The notes under the pieces were generated by a model. That model was not told where the DNA came from and did not search any database. It worked only from the letters and a program-made list of their open reading frames with translations. The position numbers and the translations under genes were made by a program. From contig JALCCG010000019.1 in NCBI GenBank assembly GCA_023212695.1, forward strand, positions 1 through 64,000: a stretch of 64,000 nt of DNA, given 5' to 3'. Shown one piece after another: positions 1-8,703 of the stretch. Every line of letters starts with the position of its first letter. Positions within the stretch are counted from its first letter, which is position 1. The DNA comes from Sporisorium sorghi (lineage: Eukaryota > Basidiomycota > Ustilaginomycetes > Ustilaginales > Ustilaginaceae).

Positions 1-65
1 CAGAGTTAGACTTAATTCATTAAGTCTCCGCCTTTCCCTTTATAAACCGGTTATAGCAGAACAAG

Positions 66-626
66 TCACTCGTAATCCTCATTATATATCATGCCCCCGT
101 ATGGAATATAAATTTTTGCATCTGTATTATTTCCATTTGTGATAAAATCACGTAGAACCTGAGAGGGGGTACGGTTCGTGTTTTTAACGGTAACTGAAAA
201 GAAATCACCTTTCGATAATTTGTACAATCTGCTAGGGTCATCTATTTTTTTTGTGTTATCTGGAAATAACACAGATAAAATTTGATGACTAAAGAACTCA
301 TCATAATTTAACGCATAACCACCAACAAATTGAGGATTATGAGGGTCTGTCATGTTATCGTAAATTGGATCGTATGTTTTATGCCGATGTTCAAGATTAA
401 TCTCGTATGTATTGCCTGTAGATTGCAGAGATTCAAAAAAATCGTTATACATAGTTGGTGTGATATAACCCTTGTCACGAACAGAATCAACGAAAGTTGT
501 AACTGACTTATATGCAGTCATAAATGAAATATCATCTTGATGTTGTGCTGAATTATCTAATGGAAATACGTATAATAAAATGATAGCTAAGATCAAGGTA
601 AACACCTTGCTTATTGAGTTCATCAT
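66..626 (-). CDS. Membrane-anchored or secreted protein at the end of the Tad operon
   Basis: The 186-residue product starts with a short polar stretch and one hydrophobic segment (about residues 8-25), then a polar domain. This fits a signal anchor or a pseudopilin-like leader. I recognise no family. It is the most downstream gene of the Tad-like operon visible here, 17 bases after the preceding gene, which suggests a minor pilin or an assembly accessory protein. Two adjacent ATG codons could start it; a weak GGGGAT lies upstream. The operon may continue left of the window. Confidence 0.7.
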   Translation of the reverse strand: MMNSISKVFTLILAIILLYVFPLDNSAQHQDDISFMTAYKSVTTFVDSVRDKGYITPTMYNDFFESLQSTGNTYEINLEHRHKTYDPIYDNMTDPHNPQFVGGYALNYDEFFSHQILSVLFPDNTKKIDDPSRLYKLSKGDFFSVTVKNTNRTPSQVLRDFITNGNNTDAKIYIPYGGMIYNEDYE

Positions 627-643
627 GTTTCTATCCCCATCTC

Positions 644-1030
644 TTATTGTGCTGTATATATCACCTTGGTTATTACCCCTAAGGTATTTCTTTCAAAGTT
701 AGCTGTATATTCTCTGTTTAATGAAATCGTGGATACATCAATCTCATCAAATTGAAGGTTTTTATTGTATAAGTGGTTGTTTACTATAATGTCTATTTTA
801 GTATCCGGAATTTGTATTACAGACGCTGCTACCTCCTGTCCGGTTATAGCAGGTTTTACTGGAACTCCTAATGTCGAGTGTATATCTCTTTCCAAATGAG
901 TATTACTTTTACTAACTAGGTCTAATGACTTTGATATCGATAAATTCAAATAAATTGCACTCCCTAAAGCAATTACAAATACTGTGGCTGAAAAGCTAAA
1001 AAACATCCAGGATTTAACGTGACTAGTCAT
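644..1030 (-). CDS. Small membrane-anchored protein of the Tad operon
   Basis: I place the start at the ATG at 1030 because GGAGGTGG sits 5-7 bases upstream; a longer reading frame to 1075 has no such site. The protein is about 128 residues, with one N-terminal membrane segment (about residues 8-28) and a polar exported domain. The family is unknown. Its position between the pilin-like genes and the last operon gene suggests a minor pilin or pseudopilin; that role is inferred from context only. Confidence 0.7.
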   Translation of the reverse strand: MTSHVKSWMFFSFSATVFVIALGSAIYLNLSISKSLDLVSKSNTHLERDIHSTLGVPVKPAITGQEVAASVIQIPDTKIDIIVNNHLYNKNLQFDEIDVSTISLNREYTANFERNTLGVITKVIYTAQ

Positions 1031-1101
1031 GCTCACCACCTCCATATTGTTATGTGGTAAGTCAGATCTCTCCAACTTACCACATATCTTTACTAAAAAT
1101 T

Positions 1102-1584
1102 TTATTTTTGACGGAACAACAGACCCCGAACGACTCCACTATTATCCATGACGACCTGAGCTTCAAACTTACCTGATGGGTTAATATAATCGTTGCTGGA
1201 TTCATCGGCAGAGGTTACAAGCGAACCTGTTGCTGTGCTTCCTGTAATGGCACCATAACCAGCAGACCCTTTTGGAACGGTAACGTTTACTACTTGGCTG
1301 TACCAAACACCAACAGGATTTTTACCAGTGATAACTTGAACGCCAAACTGACCCTTATCTGAAAATTTTCGAAGTGCATTTGTTACTTGGCTACCAGAAA
1401 CGGTTGTGTTGTCATAAACTGTATAAGCCGTTTGAGATAGTTCAGTTTGAATATCCGAGAAATTGTTCTGTGCACTTTTTGTAGCTTCTTGTGCGGAAAT
1501 AAACATTACTACAGCAATAGTAATCAAAGCGATTACCAGAAAAAATCCTGCTGCCATTTTTAAAGCGCTTTGTGCATTATTCAT
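1102..1584 (-). CDS. Pilin-like protein, copy 2
   Basis: The 160-residue protein has a hydrophobic N-terminal helix (about residues 8-31) after a short polar leader, followed by a small Ser/Thr/Asn-rich domain, as in type IV-like pilins and pseudopilins. It is nearly identical to the adjacent upstream gene over the first 55 residues and remains clearly similar to the end. AGGGGGA lies upstream of the ATG. Following directly after the TadB/C gene, the pair probably encodes the main fibre subunit. The classical prepilin peptidase site (Gly before a hydrophobic run with Glu at +5) is not obvious. Confidence 0.8.
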   Translation of the reverse strand: MNNAQSALKMAAGFFLVIALITIAVVMFISAQEATKSAQNNFSDIQTELSQTAYTVYDNTTVSGSQVTNALRKFSDKGQFGVQVITGKNPVGVWYSQVVNVTVPKGSAGYGAITGSTATGSLVTSADESSNDYINPSGKFEAQVVMDNSGVVRGLLFRQK

Positions 1585-1602
1585 CTTTTTAAATCCCCCT
1601 AA

Positions 1603-2082
1603 TTATACTTGTTTAAAAACTAATCCTCGCACAACGCCGCTATTGTCCGTTATCACTTGTGCCTTAAACTTACCTGAAGGATTGATGTAATCATTGCTCG
1701 ATTCGTCAGAAGTAGTTGTTAATTGACCAGGAGCATTTCCAGTAATAGAGCCATAGGCTGTCGTCCCAATCGGCACCGTTATATTTACAATCTTGTTATA
1801 CCAAGTGCCTACAAGGTTTTTACCAGTAATCACCTGGACGCCAAACTGGTCCTTATCAGAAAACTTTCGAAGTGCGTTCATTACTTGGCTGCCGCTAACT
1901 GTCGTATTGTCATATACGGTGAAAGAGGTTTGCGATAGCTCGGTTTGGATATCCGAGAAATTTTCCTGAGCATTCTTCGTCGCCTCTTGAGCAGAGATGA
2001 ACATTACCACTGCGATGGTAATCAAAGCGATAACTAGAAAAAAACCAGCAGCCATTTTTAGAGCACTTTGTGCATTATTCAT
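1603..2082 (-). CDS. Pilin-like protein, copy 1
   Basis: This 159-residue paralogue sits 18 bases upstream of its twin. The first 35 residues match the twin exactly, and differences concentrate in a loop at about residues 88-125, as expected when a surface-exposed part diverges while the polymerising helix is conserved. No function beyond pilin-like subunit can be read from the sequence. Proteins of this type in Bacillus plasmids are sometimes labelled as permeases, which the single membrane segment does not support. Confidence 0.8.
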   Translation of the reverse strand: MNNAQSALKMAAGFFLVIALITIAVVMFISAQEATKNAQENFSDIQTELSQTSFTVYDNTTVSGSQVMNALRKFSDKDQFGVQVITGKNLVGTWYNKIVNITVPIGTTAYGSITGNAPGQLTTTSDESSNDYINPSGKFKAQVITDNSGVVRGLVFKQV

Positions 2083-2103
2083 TCCAACCTTGCGTCCCCT
2101 TTT

Positions 2104-4185
2104 CTAAGAAATTCTACCTACTTGTTCGTAATAACTACCCATCTGTTCAATACTCATATACACGAGCGGGAATACGAGATACAAGAACACAAGAGCATAC
2201 ATTGGAGCAAATCCGAGCATTTGCCCCCATTCCTTTTTGGTATCAATAATTTTTTCATAATCTTGTTTTCTTTGTTCAAAGTTGAATGCTCGGTCAGTTT
2301 CAAGATCGTCGAATGCTTCGTTGATAGGGATTTTCTCAACTGCAACTTGCAATCTTTCGATCGTTCGAACAAAAGGAATAAATGGTACATCTTCTTTTAA
2401 TTGCTCAAGAGAATCCTCAGGTCCAGAATCATAATGGAGAAGACATTTTTGGAGGGGTTCTTTGAAGACTGATGAGAACCGTTCCATCCATTCAAGAATC
2501 GTTTCAACTGATACTCTTTCAATTTCAGATAACATTGAAATGATCGTATGAAATTGTTCAACCTCATTTTGCATCTCCATCGCTCGAATTTTTTTCTGAA
2601 ACATCAGAATCCAAACCGGAACATAATATCCAACCAATCCTAGACCGATAGCAATCAGAAGTTCCCACCACTTTAAGTACTCATTTGATATAACTATCGT
2701 CTTTTCGATTATACGGTTAGATGTGGATGCAACCATTTTGTCATCAGCATCCGGCATTTCTTTTTGTATTGCGAGGGCAACTCTATCTCTTAGATTTTGT
2801 TTCACCCCCTTCAATTGATTAATTATTTTTCTATCAAACTCGGTAGTTTTGTTAGCCTTCGCTAGTTCCTCCTGAGAAAGCTTCCCAAACATCACTTCAC
2901 TTTTTATTGGAGTATTCAACACGTTGTGTACAGTAAGTGAATGCATGTAAATGAAAGAAGAAAACATTCCTAGAAAGAGAACACTGCAAAGCAACAAACG
3001 CCGAACGAAAAACCATTCAATTGGAAGGGGAGAATTAGATTCTTTTAGCAAAAGATTGAGCTTGTATCGTTCCCTTCTATTTGAAGCAGGAATAATGCGA
3101 TCAACAATAAATCTTATAGGGGGAATCTCGTAAATCCGCTTTTCCCATTTAAACCGTTTTGTTTTCGCAACATATTTACCTTCATTTGTTTCTTGTATCT
3201 TCCTAAGTAATACATAAGAAACAACAATGATAGTAAAAACGGATATTTTAGTGATGATTCCTAACTTTGATGTATAGAAATCAGTCATGGCTGGGAAATT
3301 TCCGCGCGCCCAGGTTTCAATAGCTTTTGTGAACAAAACCGGGGTTATTGCTATGATGGTCAAACCTCGAAGATAGTAACTCAGTTTTTCCCTACGTAAT
3401 ATTTCAAGATTTATTTCTTTCTTTAGTCTGTCAAGAGCTGTTAGAAACATAGATGAACCATCTCTTAATTTTTTGTCACCAAACTCTTTTATTAAGAAGG
3501 AAATTCCAGCGAAAACCTTGAGAAACCGATTGGGTGCTACTTCGTAATAATTTTCGAGTTCCTTTTCCGGGTCTATATCTGTAAGAATTTCATATACTCG
3601 TTTTGCATGGAGTGAAGCCTCATATGATTTCGCTTCCGCAGCATCAAAGATTGCCTCTTCCACCATCCCATGCTGGTGAAAGTGATACCGGACATCAGAC
3701 AGCATATCGACAAATTGTTTTAACAATCGATCCTCTACTTTATTAATGAAGGAATCCATCAGACTTCCATGAATGACCAATGCTCCTAACAACACCATAA
3801 AGGTGGTTAGAAGATCTCGATTGATGAAGATTAGAAAGAGAACCGTAACAGTGATTATGGTGAGAGTCATAAACACTATTCGCATAGTCATTTTTCGTAA
3901 AGTAAATTCATCATAAGAATGAATATTTGAAATCCTTCTCCGAACACGTGCGACGTAATTTTTAATGCCAGGGATTCTAACAGCTTTGGAATACGAAGAT
4001 CTAAAGAATTTATCTAAGTTCCTCTTATTTTTAACTCTTTTTGGATTGATCAGATCCCTATAATAATTTGATTCCTGAAGGTCGCTGCTATTATCGATCT
4101 TTCTGGATATCACTTTCATTGCAATGAAGGTAAAGGCAAACAGAAAAATACTTGCACCAGCGATGGTTAACAGTAGAGAAGTCAT
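2104..4185 (-). CDS. Fused TadB-TadC-like inner membrane platform protein
   Basis: At 693 residues this is about twice the usual length of a TadB or TadC protein. It contains two T2SSF-like cytoplasmic helical domains (about residues 155-270 and 535-650), each flanked by membrane segments (about residues 5-25, 105-150, 275-330, 390-415, 510-535 and 660-685). Such proteins form the membrane platform that couples the secretion ATPase to pilus assembly. Its start overlaps the end of the ATPase gene by four bases (ATGA), implying translational coupling. I infer that tadB and tadC are present as one gene here. Confidence 0.8.
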   Translation of the reverse strand: MTSLLLTIAGASIFLFAFTFIAMKVISRKIDNSSDLQESNYYRDLINPKRVKNKRNLDKFFRSSYSKAVRIPGIKNYVARVRRRISNIHSYDEFTLRKMTMRIVFMTLTIITVTVLFLIFINRDLLTTFMVLLGALVIHGSLMDSFINKVEDRLLKQFVDMLSDVRYHFHQHGMVEEAIFDAAEAKSYEASLHAKRVYEILTDIDPEKELENYYEVAPNRFLKVFAGISFLIKEFGDKKLRDGSSMFLTALDRLKKEINLEILRREKLSYYLRGLTIIAITPVLFTKAIETWARGNFPAMTDFYTSKLGIITKISVFTIIVVSYVLLRKIQETNEGKYVAKTKRFKWEKRIYEIPPIRFIVDRIIPASNRRERYKLNLLLKESNSPLPIEWFFVRRLLLCSVLFLGMFSSFIYMHSLTVHNVLNTPIKSEVMFGKLSQEELAKANKTTEFDRKIINQLKGVKQNLRDRVALAIQKEMPDADDKMVASTSNRIIEKTIVISNEYLKWWELLIAIGLGLVGYYVPVWILMFQKKIRAMEMQNEVEQFHTIISMLSEIERVSVETILEWMERFSSVFKEPLQKCLLHYDSGPEDSLEQLKEDVPFIPFVRTIERLQVAVEKIPINEAFDDLETDRAFNFEQRKQDYEKIIDTKKEWGQMLGFAPMYALVFLYLVFPLVYMSIEQMGSYYEQVGRIS

Positions 4186-6068
4186 GATACTTCACCCCAA
4201 TGTTCTTCCAGAAATGATTTAAATCCTTCGGTATCCTCTGGAGACATATGGTCTATCATTTCAATTCTGTTTCTTTCAGAGATTTTATTTACCGGTACAT
4301 ACCTACCTTCACGAAATTCAATAATGTTTCTCGGTTCGTAAAGTTTTGGTGCTGTAACTCTCTCGTAATACTCACGCTGAGTGTCGAAGAATTTTTCGAA
4401 TTTATTCTCCAGCCCTATGACTTTTTTATAATTATCCGGAAGTGGTGCAAGTTCAGTCGGAATACATTCAGTGATACGTTCGATATAACGTCTTCCGTCA
4501 AAATCCTTTTTGAGATGAATATCAAAATTGAGGACATTAACAACTTGTTCTTCCGCAATGGTTTCATCATGGAACATTCCAGTTTTCATTAGTGAGTTCC
4601 GAAGAGACATTATTAATGCTTGAAATGTTTTAGCATGATGCGAAAACAAAGTGAATAAACTTGCTACCTGACTCATTTGAATCATCCATGCGGCCACCGG
4701 ATCCGTTGCCACTTCTCCCAAGATGTTCACAGAACCATCGGTTTTCTTTTGAATATCTAATGCTTCTTGACCAGAAATTTGGTCCGTTTCTCTTAAACTC
4801 AGTATGTTTCTTTCTTTGTAGATCTTACGGAGGTGGAGCTCAAATGCCATTTCTTGAACACGAATAGTATGCCAAGCATATATAAATCTGACCATCGCCA
4901 TAATCAGTGTGGTTTTACCTGTTCCCTGTGCACCAGTTATAGCTGTAATTCGTGCGCCCTTGACAAGATATTTTATCAATCCTATTGGTAAATCTGCGTT
5001 TTCTTCTTTAATTAGTTGATCAAGAGAAGCGTTAGGCACATCAAATTTCCTCACGAAGAACGCCCATGTTTCTGCTAATTTAGGTCTTAGTACGACTACC
5101 CTACTTCCGTCTTTCATTTCATTTACCATATACCCATTACTCTCCGAAAGCTGGCCGGGATTATTATACTTATAGATATTTTGGCAAACACGTTTGAGTT
5201 CGTGTTCACTTCCAAAGGTTAGAAAAGATAAATGTATGGATTTCCCCTTAAAGAATATCCAAACGCTATCATGAGCATAAGGTACATCTTCAGATTTCAT
5301 CTGCTGTATGTAGTGATCATACTCACCAACCAGATGCATAAAAGATGTTGGCAAACCCGAGACACCACCAGAAACACCATCAATATTCATGTCCCTTATC
5401 TCGTCAGTTGGTCCGAATCCTTTGAGTTCCTGGTACACCCTTTGAACAACTATATTGAGCTTGTCTTCAAAGTTGATTCCTTTAAATTCTTTTTGAAAAA
5501 CATATTCAATTTCCTCTGATGTAATAATGTAAGAAGGCGTCTTACCTTCCTCTATTACATTTTTCAAATGATCAAGATTATGATTTTCAATTAATTTGGT
5601 GAGAGCATCGAAACCAAATTTCTTTTTGTATTGATATAGAAGAATTTCGAATTTATCCTGTATAGTTAAGCTTTTTCGATCATCAAACGGTATTACTAGA
5701 TTAATATTGTTATCATTAAATCCATAAGTCTTGTATAACAGATCAAACAGAAAAGTTTTAACATATGTTTTGTCGTTAATGTCACCGTAAACGCATCCTT
5801 TTAAAGCCCTTTTTAGCTCTACGCGTTTCCGCTTTAAACGTATAAATTCCTCTTCTGTTAAATTCAAATCCATAAGATCGGATTTAGCGAGTTCGTGTAA
5901 AGTTTCCTTGATGTATTCACGTATTTTTTCCAATGAAAACTTCGCATCGCCTTCTTCTTTTCTCGGGGCAACAAATTTTCTGTCAGTAAGCTTGAAATAA
6001 AATAGTATAGCGGCTATTAAAATCATTACAACTATTAGGCTTGTATTGATCAAGTAGACTGATATCAT
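4182..6068 (-). CDS. Type II/IV secretion ATPase, TadA/CpaF-like
   Basis: The protein has 628 residues. A Walker A motif (GAQGTGKTT, about residues 379-387) and a Walker B-like segment (LGEV, near residue 450) identify the T2SSE/VirB11 family, which powers pilus extension or secretion at the membrane. Unusually for the family, it begins with a membrane segment (residues 5-25) and a long helical N-terminal region. It is flanked by a P-loop-derived protein upstream (0-base gap) and the TadB-TadC fusion downstream (overlap), matching Tad loci. Confidence 0.88.
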   Translation of the reverse strand: MISVYLINTSLIVVMILIAAILFYFKLTDRKFVAPRKEEGDAKFSLEKIREYIKETLHELAKSDLMDLNLTEEEFIRLKRKRVELKRALKGCVYGDINDKTYVKTFLFDLLYKTYGFNDNNINLVIPFDDRKSLTIQDKFEILLYQYKKKFGFDALTKLIENHNLDHLKNVIEEGKTPSYIITSEEIEYVFQKEFKGINFEDKLNIVVQRVYQELKGFGPTDEIRDMNIDGVSGGVSGLPTSFMHLVGEYDHYIQQMKSEDVPYAHDSVWIFFKGKSIHLSFLTFGSEHELKRVCQNIYKYNNPGQLSESNGYMVNEMKDGSRVVVLRPKLAETWAFFVRKFDVPNASLDQLIKEENADLPIGLIKYLVKGARITAITGAQGTGKTTLIMAMVRFIYAWHTIRVQEMAFELHLRKIYKERNILSLRETDQISGQEALDIQKKTDGSVNILGEVATDPVAAWMIQMSQVASLFTLFSHHAKTFQALIMSLRNSLMKTGMFHDETIAEEQVVNVLNFDIHLKKDFDGRRYIERITECIPTELAPLPDNYKKVIGLENKFEKFFDTQREYYERVTAPKLYEPRNIIEFREGRYVPVNKISERNRIEMIDHMSPEDTEGFKSFLEEHWGEVS

Positions 6069-6902
6069 TTACTCTCCCCCTGACTCAAGTCTTCCAAGTT
6101 TGAGGTCTAACTTAGCAGAAATCGCACGCGAGAGTTTATTCACTTCTGCGAAAAAGGAGCTGTTTTCATGTGAAGAAGATATGTGTCTGTTTCTCAAGAA
6201 AAAATCCAACACATTACTATCATTGGTAGCATCTAAGAATGAGCTGCAATGAGGAACAGTATATATTTTGTTTTTCAGTCGATATTTTCTTTGAATATTC
6301 TTAACACTATACTTTGATTGATCATCATACTTCCCAAGAACAAATAGGTGCTCCTTTTGATTTAGAATTTCTGGATACTCCTTGTTTTCGAAAAATGAAT
6401 TCAATACTGTTAAATTCTGATTTAGACAGACAACTACCAAATCACTTTCCTGCAATACCGTTTTTGTTAGCTCATTTGTTACTCCACTAGGGACATCAAT
6501 CAATGTTAAATCATAATAATTCTCTGCATTTCTTAAAATAGCTGGAACTGCTTGAATAAGCTGCTCATGAAAATCTTGATCTGGTTTTGTTGTTCCGTAG
6601 AGCATATCAAGATGTCCTTTAATTAATGGAGTAGTGTTGTCTCGAATAGACTCAGGTGTTAACCTGTTACTTTTTGCAAGTCTTTCCAATGCATCAATCC
6701 CATAATCCGTGAAGGAGTGTGATAAATGGTTTGAATCTACAGGTTTTTTATATGAGTTTTCAAGGGTCGTTTTACGCCAATGAGTATGTGTAATTAAAGT
6801 TTTAATAGGCGTATTCATACCGATATTTGTAGCCGTAGCAATTAGATTCGATGTTGTAGCAACTTGACCGTCTCTAATTCCCCAAAATGCAACCGTCGCC
6901 AA
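6069..6902 (-). CDS. CpaE/TadZ-like MinD-fold protein with degenerate P-loop
   Basis: The 277-residue protein has the layout of a ParA/MinD-superfamily protein: a loop near residues 8-18 where the P-loop should be, but without the invariant lysine, and an LIDVPSG segment that corresponds to the second acidic strand. CpaE/TadZ proteins place Tad machines at defined cell sites and often have altered P-loops. It is encoded back to back with the ATPase gene and is one of three related proteins in this operon. Confidence 0.65.
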   Translation of the reverse strand: MATVAFWGIRDGQVATTSNLIATATNIGMNTPIKTLITHTHWRKTTLENSYKKPVDSNHLSHSFTDYGIDALERLAKSNRLTPESIRDNTTPLIKGHLDMLYGTTKPDQDFHEQLIQAVPAILRNAENYYDLTLIDVPSGVTNELTKTVLQESDLVVVCLNQNLTVLNSFFENKEYPEILNQKEHLFVLGKYDDQSKYSVKNIQRKYRLKNKIYTVPHCSSFLDATNDSNVLDFFLRNRHISSSHENSSFFAEVNKLSRAISAKLDLKLGRLESGGE

Positions 6903-6904
6903 TC

Positions 6905-7582
6905 TTATCCCCTCCTTGCAGTTTTGAGTGCATTGCTGATCGACTTCTCATCAACAATTTCACTATCCATTAACAAACCAGCTAGTGATTTTCTATAGTG
7001 TCCTGAAAATCGCTTCAGGTTCGAACGCTCATCATGTACATTTTCAACATATCTTTGGTAGTCAACTTCATCGAAGTTAAACAAGTGAATAGTATCTGTG
7101 CGAAGGATTTTCGGATTATCGAAGAAATCATAAATAAAATCCTCATCCATATGGGTTGAGATGTAATTATTAACAATCAGTGTAAAGATGTGCGATTCAT
7201 TCTCTCTTTCTTTAAACAAATCTTCTAGAATAGCTCGTGTTCTTTTTAAAGCAGACTTTTCGAGTGTTGAAAAAATATAAATTTTATCGAACTCATCAAG
7301 AGAAACATCAGATATAAAATCGCTATTATCAATATCGATCTGTATGTAGTCATATTCATTCAAATTGACTTTGTTTAAATGTTTTTTGTTCAACGCACAG
7401 TCAAACCCCTCAAACTCGATAAGGTCCATCTTCTCCGTTATTTCAGGTATTGATGCAGCTACATCTCCAGATTGTGTTCCATCTACATAGAGACCTTTTA
7501 AGCCAGTTAATGAAACTACCTTTATCAGGTTTAGAAGGACCGATGTTTTATCTACAGAACCTATATATAATATTTTTTTCAT
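6905..7582 (-). CDS. MinD-fold-like accessory protein of the Tad operon
   Basis: Start chosen at the ATG at 7582, which has GGGAGTG six bases upstream; an upstream ATG gives five more residues. The 225-residue product begins with a beta strand and a loop (IGSVDKTSVLLNLIK) that resembles a P-loop lacking Gly-Lys, and later strands resemble the MinD fold. I infer a non-catalytic relative of CpaE. It is adjacent to, and probably cotranslated with, the next CpaE-like gene. Confidence 0.6.
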   Translation of the reverse strand: MKKILYIGSVDKTSVLLNLIKVVSLTGLKGLYVDGTQSGDVAASIPEITEKMDLIEFEGFDCALNKKHLNKVNLNEYDYIQIDIDNSDFISDVSLDEFDKIYIFSTLEKSALKRTRAILEDLFKERENESHIFTLIVNNYISTHMDEDFIYDFFDNPKILRTDTIHLFNFDEVDYQRYVENVHDERSNLKRFSGHYRKSLAGLLMDSEIVDEKSISNALKTARRG

Positions 7583-7601
7583 GTTTTTCACTCCCATCTT
7601 T

Positions 7602-8687
7602 TTAAGGGTTTATGGCGTCTTGATTCTGCTCAAAGATATTCTGCTGTTTGTCTTCTGGAATTGAATTATCTGTTGTCGGTTCTAAAATATTGCTTTTTTC
7701 TGTTGGATTTGTCCCATTCGATGAGTTAACACCTTCATTGCTGGACTTATCGTTTAATTGTTGTTCTTCATTTCCAATTGCACTACTTGATTCATTCTGA
7801 GAAAAACCATTGGTTCCGTTATTTACTTGATAACTTGTGGCCCCTGTGGTGTACTTCATTTTGTCCACCTCATTTAATGAAGACAAATCTTTATCAAGTT
7901 GATTTCGGAGACGTTTGTTCAACTCAACCTTTGCGACTTCTATGATATTCGGATCATTTTGCATGAGTTCAAGTACTTTATTATTAACTGGATATGTTGT
8001 TATCGCCTTCTCTTGGAATTGTGGATCCGTATAAGTTAGGGCATAAATTCTTGCGCCATTAATAAATGCGTCCACTATGGCACTCGACATGGTTAGAATT
8101 TCGCTTTCATTCATTTCATACCAAACGGTCCCAGTAGCACCTACGAGTTTTTGAACCTTCTTTTTCGATAACACAATGTAATCATGCCCTGTAGGAAAGT
8201 TGATCCTAACATCTACGTATTGGGCATTCGCTAAATCTGAAGGAAGTTGCATTACATTAAACTCTTGATATCTGAGATCATTTGGTGTCACGCCCTCATC
8301 GTAAAGAATACTGGGAATAATCGCTGTATTCTTTGCTGCATCGATCTTAATCGTTTTATTTACTATTTCTTTAGGGTCTACTAGACTATTTGCCGGCACT
8401 TCGTCCTCATTTAATTCAACTTGTTGAAGATCATCAGGCTTAATTTTTGTACCTGCTTGAATATCTTTCTTAAGCAGCAAAACAGACTTCTTTTTTTCTT
8501 GTTCTGCAATTTGAGCTGCTTTCATCTCATCAATCTGTTTTTGATAGGCAGCACGTATTTCATTTTCTTTCTTTGTTTGCTGAACACCGTTGTATACCAT
8601 TACTCCTCCGAATATAGAAGCAGTCAATACAACACCGGCTAAGCCTGCGATGATTAGTTGCTTGTGCCTTGGACGAATCTTTGACAT
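7602..8687 (-). CDS. CpaB/RcpC-like SAF-domain pilus assembly protein
   Basis: The 361-residue protein has a short basic N-terminus, one membrane helix (about residues 10-32), a coiled coil (about 35-65) and then a SAF-type domain (about 68-130; strands with KKDIQAGTKI and PANSL). This is the arrangement of CpaB/RcpC/FlgA-like periplasmic or extracytoplasmic assembly factors. The C-terminal quarter is Asn/Ser/Gln-rich and looks disordered. It lies between two CpaE-like genes in the Tad operon. Confidence 0.8.
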   Translation of the reverse strand: MSKIRPRHKQLIIAGLAGVVLTASIFGGVMVYNGVQQTKKENEIRAAYQKQIDEMKAAQIAEQEKKKSVLLLKKDIQAGTKIKPDDLQQVELNEDEVPANSLVDPKEIVNKTIKIDAAKNTAIIPSILYDEGVTPNDLRYQEFNVMQLPSDLANAQYVDVRINFPTGHDYIVLSKKKVQKLVGATGTVWYEMNESEILTMSSAIVDAFINGARIYALTYTDPQFQEKAITTYPVNNKVLELMQNDPNIIEVAKVELNKRLRNQLDKDLSSLNEVDKMKYTTGATSYQVNNGTNGFSQNESSSAIGNEEQQLNDKSSNEGVNSSNGTNPTEKSNILEPTTDNSIPEDKQQNIFEQNQDAINP

Positions 8688-8703
8688 TTGTATTTATCCC
8701 CTC

